Part shown: piece after piece, positions 1 through 5,799 of the stretch | Layout of the letters: each line of letters opens with the position of its first letter | How positions within the stretch are numbered: position 1 is the stretch's first letter | Origin: CAYWGR01 sp964458015 | Lineage (GTDB): Bacteria > Planctomycetota > Planctomycetia > Pirellulales > Thermoguttaceae | Length of the DNA: 9,710 bases | Direction: 5' to 3' | Assembly (NCBI GenBank): GCA_964458015.1 | Contig: CAYWGR010000201.1 | Span: 1 to 9,710 of the forward strand | Program-made: the position numbers and the translations under genes | The notes under the pieces: generated by a model | Databases searched by the model: none | Seen by the model: only the letters and a program-made list of their open reading frames with translations | What the model was told of the DNA's origin: nothing

Positions 1-102
1 GTCGGGGAAATTACCCATCACGGCCCGGCCCAAGGGCAAGCCAAGGTATTCGCATATTCTGCGGGCCAAGACTGGATGGGCACGTCCCGTAAAAAGTTTC
101 AT
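1..102 (-). CDS. prs: Ribose-phosphate pyrophosphokinase, N-terminal 34 codons (partial)
   Basis: Ribose-phosphate pyrophosphokinase makes PRPP from ribose 5-phosphate and ATP in the cytoplasm, feeding purine, pyrimidine, histidine and tryptophan synthesis. Only the N-terminus is here: the minus strand reads MKLFTGRAHPVLARRICEYL and continues GLPLGRAVMGNFPD to the window edge. This matches the conserved start of the family: [KI]-[LI]-F-[TS]-G near residues 2-6, a helix ending in the E-Y-L-G-[IL]-P-L-G segment, then G-x-F-x-D-G-E, cut here after the D. The start is taken as the ATG whose complement is CAT at 100-102. A second in-frame ATG three codons upstream (CAT at 109-111) would add only MNS, and neither has a clear Shine-Dalgarno. 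It is divergent from the secreted-protein gene. I am confident of the family from the N-terminal signature alone, but the catalytic part lies outside the window. Confidence 0.82.
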   Translation of the reverse strand, partial: MKLFTGRAHPVLARRICEYLGLPLGRAVMGNFPD

Positions 103-111
103 GGAATTCAT

Positions 112-147
112 GAGAGAGAGGCTAAGGATTAGAGGATTAGTGGGCCA
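112..147 (-). repeat. Degenerate CTAATCCT-type tract upstream of prs
   Basis: On the minus strand this tract reads as repeated TAATCCT/TAATCCT/TAGCCTCT units followed by a CT-dinucleotide run ending right at the prs start. Unit spacing is about 8 nt here rather than 7. The units resemble the NAATCCC units at 6660-6723, so it may be a decayed member of the same family. It would lie in the 5' leader of prs. Similarity is by eye only. Confidence 0.4.
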
Positions 148-246
148 GGGGCAAGTCAACCAGCAATGCAAATCGCCGTTGCCACAATCTTGCCACGAAC
201 AACGACGATATTCTAGTGGGCCCGCGAGATAATTTTTTCCGGTATT

Positions 247-273
247 CTACCCCCGTCCTGGGTAGGGTATACT
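247..273 (+). promoter_or_regulatory. Possible promoter/operator of the secreted-protein gene
   Basis: An inverted repeat CTACCC (247-252) / GGGTAG (260-265) with a 7-nt centre sits immediately before a -10-like TATACT (268-273), 54 nt upstream of the chosen start at 328. No convincing -35 hexamer stands at 16-18 nt upstream, so either the promoter is activator-dependent or the -10 match is chance. The palindrome position would suit a regulator site. Low confidence. Confidence 0.25.
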
Positions 274-327
274 GAACGCTGAACCCGTTCCGTCCGATCA
301 ACGTCTATATTAAGGATGAGGAATCCC

Positions 328-1005
328 ATGTTTCGAACGGCTATCATCGGCCTATCGTTGACGCTGTTGCTGCTCCGCGTTGCCGCGTTACAGGCACAGC
401 CAGCCCCCGTGCCGACGCCTTTAACCTATGAAATTCAGATCAACGGCGAGAGTTTTCTTGTCGAAAGCGATCGGGTCGTCAAACTAGACAGCAAGAAAAA
501 ACCAGATACGCACTATACCGTGGCGGTTCGTGTTTCCCCTACCCAACGGATGCGGCTGAACACCATCGAGTTCGCCTATGAGTTGCCTGCCAAGCTGAAA
601 GAAGACAGCGGCAAGCGTGAAAATCGTTCCGTGCGGTTGGAACATGAATTAGGATTCTCGATCTTGCTGACCGACCTCGGCAAACCGAACAATCCGAAGG
701 CTGCCGATGACACCTTGAAAATGCTCACCGAATCCGTGGTCGCAACCCTGCGAGACACAAAAGCGACCGACATTAACGTAACAGAACCCCACGACAGAAC
801 TTTTGCCAACTCATCCGCAAGAGGGAAAGCCATCCGCTACAAGGACGCCAAAGATTTCCACCACGTCTGCTTGGTCTATGTACTATCTGGCCCCGGTTTT
901 TCCGCTTCATGCGTGGCGGAGTACCTTGAGAACGACAGCGAAGATGTCCTTCCGCTGATTAAGAAGACCCTGGATTCAGTTCGGGGGGTGTCGGCACGGC
1001 GTTGA
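328..1005 (+). CDS. Secreted protein of unknown function (225 aa)
   Basis: I do not recognise the family. Of two possible starts, ATG 328 is preferred because GAGGA at 318-322 lies 5 nt upstream. The ATG at 316 has its AAGG only 1 nt away and would put four residues (MRNP) in front of the signal peptide. From 328 the protein begins with a short basic n-region, a hydrophobic stretch (about residues 5-19) and a likely signal peptidase I site near LQA-QP. The mature part, about 200 residues, is mixed alpha/beta and rich in charged residues. Its two cysteines (in HVCLVY and SASCVAEY) are close enough in the C-terminal third to form a disulfide once exported. The pattern of strands followed by an amphipathic C-terminal helix (EDVLPLIKKTLDSV) loosely recalls small PsbP/DUF1795-like lipoprotein folds, but there is no lipobox and I would not assign that name. 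Its stop codon overlaps the -35 of the argB promoter. The protein is probably periplasmic and its role is unknown. Confidence 0.75.
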   Translation: MFRTAIIGLSLTLLLLRVAALQAQPAPVPTPLTYEIQINGESFLVESDRVVKLDSKKKPDTHYTVAVRVSPTQRMRLNTIEFAYELPAKLKEDSGKRENRSVRLEHELGFSILLTDLGKPNNPKAADDTLKMLTESVVATLRDTKATDINVTEPHDRTFANSSARGKAIRYKDAKDFHHVCLVYVLSGPGFSASCVAEYLENDSEDVLPLIKKTLDSVRGVSARR

Positions 1006-1029
1006 CAACGCGGGGAATACAGATAAAAT
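1002..1029 (+). promoter_or_regulatory. Sigma-70-like promoter of the arg cluster
   Basis: TTGACA at 1002-1007 is a perfect -35 hexamer, and TAAAAT at 1024-1029 matches the -10 consensus in five of six positions, with a 16-nt spacer. The -35 overlaps the TGA stop (1003-1005) of the preceding gene. Transcription would begin near 1036 and leave a leader of about 125 nt before argB. The match is direct; that it works as a promoter is inference. Confidence 0.55.
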
Positions 1030-1047
1030 GTGGGGTTTCCTTGGCAC

Positions 1048-1153
1048 GGGGACCTGGCGCGGAGGTCTTCGCTCTAAGAAAGCATCGTTTATGGCATTGA
1101 TTTACCTCTTGCTTGGCGGGCACGGCCATTACCCGCCCTACATTTCTTAGGAG
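1048..1153 (+). promoter_or_regulatory. argB leader: two stem-loops, mini-ORF and SD
   Basis: The leader holds a stem-loop with GACCT (1051-1055) pairing AGGTC (1063-1067), extendable by two G-U pairs and one G-C pair. A second has GGCGGG (1115-1120) pairing CCCGCC (1132-1137). A 19-codon ORF starts at ATG 1091 and encodes MALIYLLLGGHGHYPPYIS. Its TAG stop (1148-1150) overlaps the argB Shine-Dalgarno TAGGAG (1148-1153), and the second hairpin lies wholly within it. The peptide has no arginine codon and no obvious SD, so this is not a textbook arginine attenuator. It does contain a Pro-Pro pair, which can slow ribosomes. No T-run follows either hairpin, so translational rather than transcriptional control would be the more natural reading. 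It may be chance. Confidence 0.3.
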
Positions 1154-1160
1154 TACTCCG

Positions 1161-2039
1161 TTGGAAGAAGCGATGCAAAAGGCCGACGTTCTGATCGAGG
1201 CCCTCCAGTGGATCCGTCAGTTCCGCGGCAAGATCACCGTTATCAAGTTGGGCGGAAGCGTCATGGAGGACGATCGCGCGATGATCCATCTTTTGTTGGA
1301 CGTCGTCTTCATGGAAACCGTCGGCATGCGTCCCGTGGTGGTTCACGGCGGCGGCGCCGCCATCAGCCGCGCCATGGCCGAGGCCGGGCTGCAACCGCAA
1401 TTTGTCCAAGGACGTCGTTATACCGACGCTCCCACCTTGGAAATCGTCGAAAAAGTGCTGGCCGGCGAGGTCAACACACGTTTGGCGCACCGCATCGAAG
1501 AGCTCGGCGGTCAGGCCAAGCCGCTTAACTTCCAAACGAAAAACGTCTTGTTCGGCGACCGCATCCTCTTGCCCGACGAACATGGCTCGCCGGTTGATTT
1601 AGGTTATGTGGGCTCCGTGACCCGCGTCGATGCCGACACGATCCTGGATCTTTGCCAGTCGGGCATTGTTCCGGTGATTCCCTCGATGTGCATTACCGAC
1701 AACGGCCAGAAGCTGAACGTCAACGCCGACACGGCCGCCACCGCCGTGGCCCAGGCGCTCGAGGCGGAAAAGCTTGTCTATTTAAGCGACGTGAACGGCG
1801 TCCGCCGCGACAAGAAAGATCCCGACTCGCTCATTCATTCGCTCACGGCCTCGGAGGCCAACCAGTTGATCGACAACGGTTCGATCGACTCGGGCATGAT
1901 TCCGAAGGTGCAAGCCTGCCTGGAAACGCTCGAGCACGGCGTCAAAAAGATCCACATCATCGACGGCCGCCTCCGGCACTCCTTGATGTTGGAAGTGTAT
2001 ACCAGCAAGGGCGTTGGCACGCAAATCGTGAGGGACTAG
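1161..2039 (+). CDS. argB: Acetylglutamate kinase, arginine-sensitive type
   Basis: ArgB phosphorylates N-acetylglutamate with ATP, the second step of arginine synthesis. The start is set at TTG 1161: AGGAG at 1149-1153 is 7 nt upstream, and the resulting N-terminus (fM-EEAMQKADVLIEAL) fits the family. ATG 1173 is the alternative. A TTG at 1113 only extends the frame into the leader. Visible motifs are K-L-G-G-S with the phosphate-binding lysine K29, H-G-G-G at 62-65, N-V-N-A-D at 186-190 and L-S-D-V-N-G around D210. At 292 residues it is longer than the E. coli-type enzyme. The extra N-terminal helix and the C-terminal E-V-Y-T-x2-G-V-G-T (278-287) are hallmarks of hexameric kinases inhibited by arginine. 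The usual HGGGPQI loop reads HGGGAAI here, a change to note but not obviously inactivating. First gene of argB-argD-argF; the stop lies in a repeat-like tract. Confidence 0.95.
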   Translation: MEEAMQKADVLIEALQWIRQFRGKITVIKLGGSVMEDDRAMIHLLLDVVFMETVGMRPVVVHGGGAAISRAMAEAGLQPQFVQGRRYTDAPTLEIVEKVLAGEVNTRLAHRIEELGGQAKPLNFQTKNVLFGDRILLPDEHGSPVDLGYVGSVTRVDADTILDLCQSGIVPVIPSMCITDNGQKLNVNADTAATAVAQALEAEKLVYLSDVNGVRRDKKDPDSLIHSLTASEANQLIDNGSIDSGMIPKVQACLETLEHGVKKIHIIDGRLRHSLMLEVYTSKGVGTQIVRD

Positions 2040-2062
2040 AGGCTAGGCATTTAGGGATTAGA
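2034..2062 (-). repeat. Degenerate heptad tract at the argB stop
   Basis: Read on the minus strand, the tract splits into 7-nt units CTAATCC, CTAAATG, CCTAGCC, TCTAGTC. It begins at or just inside the argB stop codon (TAG 2037-2039), so the last argB codons may derive from it. The units match the NAATCCC type seen at 6660-6723. Assignment is by eye. Confidence 0.4.
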
Positions 2063-2099
2063 AAACCATACCCCGCAACAGGAGACACCGGAAAAAGCC

Positions 2100-2117
2100 G
2101 CTTGCGGTTTCGCAAGC
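2100..2117 (+). repeat. Perfect 7-bp hairpin between argB and argD
   Basis: GCTTGCG (2100-2106) and CGCAAGC (2111-2117) form a perfect stem with the tetraloop GTTT. It is preceded by an A-run and followed by AAAAC, not a T-run, so on the plus strand it is not an intrinsic terminator. On the minus strand the trailing run would be TTTTT (2092-2096), after three intervening bases. It may stabilise the arg transcript or be a dispersed palindromic unit. Confidence 0.5.
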
Positions 2118-2122
2118 AAAAC

Positions 2123-2164
2123 ACTGAGTACTGAGTACTCAGTACTGACAACTGAATACCGATA
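2123..2164 (+). repeat. Six-unit ACTGAGT heptad array before argD
   Basis: Six consecutive 7-nt units without slippage: ACTGAGT, ACTGAGT, ACTCAGT, ACTGACA, ACTGAAT, ACCGATA. The array ends 9 nt before the argD ATG at 2174 and therefore occupies the place of a ribosome binding site; argD has no recognisable Shine-Dalgarno. Decay from perfect to imperfect units runs toward argD. The period is the same 7 nt as in the arrays inside the FecR-type gene, although the unit sequence differs. Confidence 0.7.
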
Positions 2165-2173
2165 ACTTACATA

Positions 2174-3376
2174 ATGAATTCCGAACAAACGCTTAAGCTG
2201 TTCCAGCAATATGTTATTCCGAACTACAACCGATATCCCGTCTCGTTGACGCGGGGTGAAGGTTCTTACATTTGGGATGCCGAAGGCAACCGTTACCTCG
2301 ACCTATTCAACGGCTGGGGTTGCAACCTTTTGGGGCATTGCCCTCCGGCCGTGATCGAGGCCGTTCGCGATCAACTGGGACAACTGATCCACGTGCCGAA
2401 CACCTGGCATACCGAATTGCAAGGTCTCTGGGCCAAGGCGCTTTCCGAGCGTAGTTTCGGCGGGCAAGCTTTCTTCTGCAATTCCGGCACCGAGGCCAAC
2501 GAGGCGGCGATCAAACTGGCGCGTTTGCATAACGCCGCCAAGCGCCGCTACAAAATCATCACGTTCGAGGGCGGTTTCCACGGCCGAACGCTTGGCTCCA
2601 TTTCAGCCACCGCACAGCCGAAATATCACGAAGGGCTTGGCCCTTTGATGGCCGGGTTCACCTATGCCCCCTTCGGCGATTTGGACGCCGTGGCCCGGCT
2701 GATCGACGATGAAACCGCGGCAATCATGATCGAGCCGATCCAAGGTGAAGGCGGCGTGCGCATTCCGCCCGACGGCTTCCTGGCCGGTCTGCGAAAGCTG
2801 GCCGACGATCACGAGTTGCTGTTGATTTTCGATGAAGTGCAAACCGGCTGCGGGCGCACCGGCGATTGGTTCGCCTACCAAGGGCTTGGCGTTACGCCCG
2901 ATGTGATGACGCTCTCGAAGGCCCTTTGCGGCGGCTTGGCCGGCGGGGCAATGTTGACCACCGCCGAAATCGCCAAAAGCCTTCGGCCTGGCATGCACGC
3001 CTGCACCTTCGGCGGCAACCCCATCGCCGCCCGGGCCGGCTTGGCCTATATCGAAGCCGTCGAACGCGATCAATTGCTGCCGCATACCAAGCGGCTGGGC
3101 GAAGTATTCCGCCAACGGTTGCTGCAACTTCAGCAAGAATGCGGTTTGGTGCGCGACGTTCGCGTTCGCGGCGTGATGATCGGCCTGGAACTCTCGATCG
3201 AGGGCGCTCCGACCGTCAAGGCGTGTCTCGAACGGCGGCTGCTGATCAATTGCACCCACGGAACGGTCATCCGACTGCTGCCCGCGATGAATCTTACCGA
3301 GGAACAAGCAAACGAGAGTTGCGACATTCTTGCCGATGTATTAAAGATACAGGCCGGCAACCATTTGCCAGGATAA
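2174..3376 (+). CDS. argD: Acetylornithine aminotransferase
   Basis: ArgD is a class III PLP aminotransferase that converts N-acetylglutamate semialdehyde and glutamate to N-acetylornithine and 2-oxoglutarate. The 400-residue length is normal for the family. Visible motifs: N-S-G-T-E-A-N (103-109, cofactor phosphate site), F-H-G-R-T (135-139, the residues stacking near the PLP ring), the F-D-E-V-Q aspartate D220 that pairs with the pyridine nitrogen, the Schiff-base lysine K249 in T-L-S-K-A-L, and T-F-G-G-N-P with T278. The family includes ornithine, GABA and succinylornithine aminotransferases with the same motifs. The setting between argB and argF decides for argD. The ATG at 2174 lacks a Shine-Dalgarno because a heptad array lies directly upstream. 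It may be translated through leaderless-like or structure-free initiation, or be coupled to argB poorly across the 134-nt gap. That last point is inference. Confidence 0.94.
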   Translation: MNSEQTLKLFQQYVIPNYNRYPVSLTRGEGSYIWDAEGNRYLDLFNGWGCNLLGHCPPAVIEAVRDQLGQLIHVPNTWHTELQGLWAKALSERSFGGQAFFCNSGTEANEAAIKLARLHNAAKRRYKIITFEGGFHGRTLGSISATAQPKYHEGLGPLMAGFTYAPFGDLDAVARLIDDETAAIMIEPIQGEGGVRIPPDGFLAGLRKLADDHELLLIFDEVQTGCGRTGDWFAYQGLGVTPDVMTLSKALCGGLAGGAMLTTAEIAKSLRPGMHACTFGGNPIAARAGLAYIEAVERDQLLPHTKRLGEVFRQRLLQLQQECGLVRDVRVRGVMIGLELSIEGAPTVKACLERRLLINCTHGTVIRLLPAMNLTEEQANESCDILADVLKIQAGNHLPG

Positions 3377-3391
3377 AAAATAAAAGGGTAG

Positions 3392-3444
3392 GGCTGGAAG
3401 TTTGAGGCTAGAAAAAAGACTTTTTGCCACACGAACTTCCGGCT
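3392..3444 (+). repeat. Long stem-loop between argD and argF
   Basis: GGAAGTT (3396-3402) and AACTTCC (3434-3440) are perfectly complementary. The stem extends outward to 3392 and 3444 with two more Watson-Crick and two G-U pairs, 11 bp in all. Inside the 31-nt loop, AAAAA (3413-3417) can pair with TTTTT (3421-3425). The argF Shine-Dalgarno begins 12 nt downstream. The left arm read on the minus strand also divides into degenerate 7-nt units. Possible roles are mRNA processing, stability or tuning of argF translation. Confidence 0.45.
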
Positions 3445-3467
3445 GCTGGACCCTATGAGGAGTTTGC

Positions 3468-4418
3468 ATGATGCGACATCTGCTTACCTTGGCCGATCTG
3501 ACAACGGCCGAAATCGAACGCATCTTCTCGATCACGGAGGATCTGAAAAGCAAATACGAAAGCGGTCTCCGCGAACCGCTCTTGCCGGGCCGCCTCATGG
3601 CCCTGTTGTTCGAGAAGCCCTCGCTGCGCACTCGCGTGAGTTTTGAGGCCGGCATGGCCCACCTCGGCGGAAGCTCGATATTCTTGGGCAACGAGGTCGG
3701 TTTCGGTCGGCGCGAGAGCGTCGCCGATTTCGCCCGCGTTTTGGGAGAATACGCCGATGTGGTTGTCGTCCGCGCCAACCGCCATCAAACCGTCGTCGAA
3801 ATGGCCAAGTACTGCACTTGCACGGTCATCAACGGTCTGACCGATTTCGGCCATCCCTGTCAAGCATTGGCCGATTTGTACACGATCCGCGAACTGGTCG
3901 GCAAACTCGAAGGCCACACGTTGGCCTGGATCGGCGATGCCAACAACGTCGCGCGAAGCCTTGCCATCGGCTGCGGAAAATTGGGCATGCGACTGGTGAT
4001 GGCGACACCCGAGAATTACCAATTCGACGCCAATTCCCTCGCCTGGATCAAGCAGCACGCACCCAAGCTCGACTTTACGGTGACGACCGACCCGGTCGAG
4101 GCGGTCCGCGATGCCGTGGCTGTTTACACCGATGTTTGGGCGAGCATGGGCCAAGAAAACGAGCGCGAGGCCCGGCGGCAAATTTTTGCCAACTATCAAA
4201 TCAACGCGGCCTTGATGTCCCACGCCCAAAAAGGCGCGTTCTTCATGCATTGCCTACCCGCCCACCGCGGTGAGGAAGTCACCAACGAAGTCATCGACAG
4301 TCCGCAAAGCGTCGTCATTCAGCAGGCGGGCAATCGGATGCACGTGCAGAAGGGCATTTTAGCCTGGATCCTCGGCGCGAAAGGGGCTATCGAAGGCCGA
4401 AGCCCACATGCCGGATAA
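3468..4418 (+). CDS. argF: Ornithine carbamoyltransferase
   Basis: ArgF joins carbamoyl phosphate and ornithine to give citrulline, the step before argininosuccinate synthesis. At 316 residues it has the usual length. The carbamoyl phosphate site reads S-L-R-T-R (52-56, canonical S-T-R-T-R) within F-E-K-P-S-L-R-T-R. H-P-C-Q (129-132) and H-C-L-P (261-264) are the other phosphate- and ornithine-site signatures. D-V-W-A-S-M-G before the SMG loop favours ornithine over aspartate as the acceptor, separating it from PyrB. GAGGAG at 3457-3462 stands 5 nt before ATG 3468 and 8 nt before a second ATG at 3471, so the start could be either codon. It is the last gene of the arg cluster and converges on a small membrane-protein gene. 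The threonine-to-leucine change in the S-x-R-T-R loop is the only deviation I see in the key motifs. Activity is expected. Confidence 0.95.
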   Translation: MMRHLLTLADLTTAEIERIFSITEDLKSKYESGLREPLLPGRLMALLFEKPSLRTRVSFEAGMAHLGGSSIFLGNEVGFGRRESVADFARVLGEYADVVVVRANRHQTVVEMAKYCTCTVINGLTDFGHPCQALADLYTIRELVGKLEGHTLAWIGDANNVARSLAIGCGKLGMRLVMATPENYQFDANSLAWIKQHAPKLDFTVTTDPVEAVRDAVAVYTDVWASMGQENEREARRQIFANYQINAALMSHAQKGAFFMHCLPAHRGEEVTNEVIDSPQSVVIQQAGNRMHVQKGILAWILGAKGAIEGRSPHAG

Positions 4419-4482
4419 ATCGTTGGGATGATGAATTCCCGTTGAGTCTTTTCGACGAGTATTTTCAGAAGGCCGACAAACC

Positions 4483-4500
4483 GGAGCTCTCAGCTTTTTT
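4483..4500 (+). terminator. Weak candidate terminator after argF
   Basis: GGAGCT (4483-4488), triloop CTC and AGCTTT (4492-4497) form a short stem of four Watson-Crick and two G-U pairs leading into a run of six T (4495-4500). It lies 65 nt after the argF stop, where a terminator is expected before the convergent gene. The stem is weak, so confidence is low. A second small stem at 4440-4445/4452-4457 has no T-run. Confidence 0.25.
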
Positions 4501-4540
4501 ACCCGGCAACACACTTTGACCTTCGTCACTCTTTCTTCAT

Positions 4541-4816
4541 TCACCAACTGTGCAGGATCAGCACGGAGCCGAGGGAAATCAACGAAAAGCCGATCCAATC
4601 GGGCGGCTTGATCGTCTTCTTCACCAGCGGCTTGTCCGACTGGGTCAGGGATTGGGTCGTTGCACTGACCGAGGCCAGGGGATGGCCGGTCCTTTCGGCC
4701 AGGAACTGCGTAAATTCAGGCGTAAGTTCGATGGAATCGACCATGCGGAACTGAATACCCATCAACAGACAAGCTAAGCCCGCAAAGAAAAACTGGTTAC
4801 GCGTTATATCCATCAT
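4541..4816 (-). CDS. Small two-helix membrane protein of unknown function (91 aa)
   Basis: I do not recognise a named family. The minus-strand start at CAT 4814-4816 has AGGAG (CTCCT on the plus strand, 4826-4830) 9 nt upstream, which is good evidence that this strand is the coding one. A second methionine follows directly. Residues about 8-23 (FFFAGLACLLMGIQF) form a hydrophobic segment after a short basic N-terminus, and residues 74-91 (IGFSLISLGSVLILHSW) form a second one ending at the C-terminus. Between them lies a polar loop of about 50 residues with L-T-P-E-F-T-Q-F-L-A-E and a lysine-rich stretch before helix 2. The topology suggests two inner-membrane helices with the loop on one side. 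It is transcribed toward argF and is divergent from the sigma factor gene across 453 nt. Partners unknown. Confidence 0.68.
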   Translation of the reverse strand: MMDITRNQFFFAGLACLLMGIQFRMVDSIELTPEFTQFLAERTGHPLASVSATTQSLTQSDKPLVKKTIKPPDWIGFSLISLGSVLILHSW

Positions 4817-5269
4817 GGCAACGTACTCCTATCGCCCAACGCCTCAAGACCTTTATCTATCTCTATATCGAATCCCTTCGCGTCAGGCTCCAGAGCAGCC
4901 CGTTTGGTAGCGGATATGCCGCGCCGTTCGTACTGTCTGGCGCAACTCTTACGAAGGAAACGGATTTATCGGGCGAAAAATCCAAGCCCTCGATCTCCTT
5001 CGGGGACAAACAAAGCTGGAAATGTCCAACAAATTGCATTCACCTAGGGGGTGAGTAGCTTCCTCCACGAATTGCCACCATAACCACCTATTCTGTAGAA
5101 ACAATACCACACCGAAGAACTACCCGCAAACAGCGGTGGCTTTTTTCGTTACTTGTTGTCTTCTTTGTACTTACGGCTATTTTCCAACCACACCCGAAGA
5201 TAATTGCCGCTTCAACCAGGCAGATTTTCTCGCTTGGCAACGACTTCTAATTAGGATGGAAATAGAGCC
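4817..5269. other. 453-nt intergenic region with short hairpins; no gene recognised
   Basis: I find no credible coding frame or known RNA here. Direct observations: GCGG/CCGC hairpin (4910-4922); GCGCC/GGCGC (4921-4925 with 4939-4943); ATTCACC/GGTGAGT hairpin (5038-5044 with 5050-5056); CCGC/GCGG (5124-5127 with 5133-5136) followed by GGTGGC and six T (5141-5146). GCCACC at 5074-5079 can compete for GGTGGC (5135-5140). It must carry the promoters of two divergent genes, but no hexamer pair is convincing. An untyped structured RNA or 5' leader of the sigma gene is possible. Confidence 0.4.
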
Positions 5270-5794
5270 ATGTCACAATTAGGACCAGATGATTTCGTCG
5301 TGCTGTATACCCGGTATGAGCGGAAGCTCTATCGGTACGTGGCAGCGCTGTTGACCCATCCGAGCGAGGCCGACGACGTACTCCAGGAAACGGCCCGCGT
5401 GCTCTGGCAAAAATTCGACCAATATCGAAGTGAAGAGCCCTTTTTACCTTGGGCGTGCCGCATCGCCCACTACGAAGTGCTCAACCATTGCCAGCGCGAG
5501 CGAACGCGGCGCAAGTATTTTCGTCCGGCCGTGCTCGAACTGTTAGCTGATGCCCGGCAGAAACACAGCGATCTGCTCGACGCACAGTCGCAATGGCTCG
5601 ACGAGTGTATGGGCAAGCTTGCGGAAGGCGACCGCCGTCTGGTCGAGCGACGTTACGCCAGCGAAAACACCTTGGACGCCTTGGCCGCCGAGACGGGCCG
5701 CACGCCCAACGCCTTGTACAAATCCATGCAGCGAATTCGCCGAACGCTCTTGGAATGCATTGAAAAAGGTCTGAAATCCGACGGGTGGAAGTAA
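5270..5794 (+). CDS. ECF sigma factor, Rhodopirellula/Verrucomicrobium type
   Basis: A 174-residue extracytoplasmic-function sigma factor with only regions 2 and 4. Region 2 spans roughly residues 8-80: Y-R-Y-V-A-A-L-L, then the S-E-A-D-D-V-L-Q-E-T core-binding helix and the P-F-L-P-W-A-C-R-I-A segment that melts and reads the -10. Region 4 spans about 112-160: the helix-turn-helix L-D-A-L-A-A-E-T-G-R-T-P-N-A-L-Y-K, then a basic helix for -35 recognition. The W-A-x-R-I-A-x-Y-E-V-L-N signature is typical of the family widespread in Planctomycetes and Verrucomicrobia (TIGR02989-like). ATG 5270 has only a weak purine stretch upstream. The stop is 5 nt from the FecR-type start, so the two are almost certainly co-transcribed and translationally coupled. 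Targets probably include surface-protein genes such as the one downstream, which is inference. Confidence 0.9.
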   Translation: MSQLGPDDFVVLYTRYERKLYRYVAALLTHPSEADDVLQETARVLWQKFDQYRSEEPFLPWACRIAHYEVLNHCQRERTRRKYFRPAVLELLADARQKHSDLLDAQSQWLDECMGKLAEGDRRLVERRYASENTLDALAAETGRTPNALYKSMQRIRRTLLECIEKGLKSDGWK

Positions 5795-5799
5795 TTCGC

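Noticed and set aside
1113..1160. Longer argB start at TTG 1113
   Set aside because: The 16 extra residues do not resemble the family, there is no SD before 1113, and AGGAG at 1149-1153 points to TTG 1161 (or ATG 1173).
2123..2164. CRISPR array
   Set aside because: The units are 7 nt and contiguous, with no spacers of 30 nt or more.
2158..2184. ArgR box near the argD start (TGAAT/ATTCA-like bases)
   Set aside because: Only partial half-sites occur, and the TGAAT at 2153-2157 is part of the heptad array.
1089..4250. Long minus-strand frames opposite argB, argD and argF (such as 1089-1583, 2603-3307, 3453-4250)
   Set aside because: They are antisense shadows of GC-rich genes with clear conserved motifs on the plus strand; their proteins show no domain pattern.
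4550..4777. Plus-strand frame opposite the small membrane protein
   Set aside because: No SD and no hydrophobic or domain pattern, while the minus strand has an SD and two helices.
4980..5080. Cyclic-di-GMP or cobalamin riboswitch upstream of the sigma gene
   Set aside because: Fragments such as ACAAACAAAGC recall the GEMM motif, but the conserved core and paired elements are not in the right order.
5785..5799. GTG 5785 as the FecR-type start
   Set aside because: It lacks a suitable SD and would overlap the sigma gene; ATG 5800 has GGAAG 8 nt upstream.
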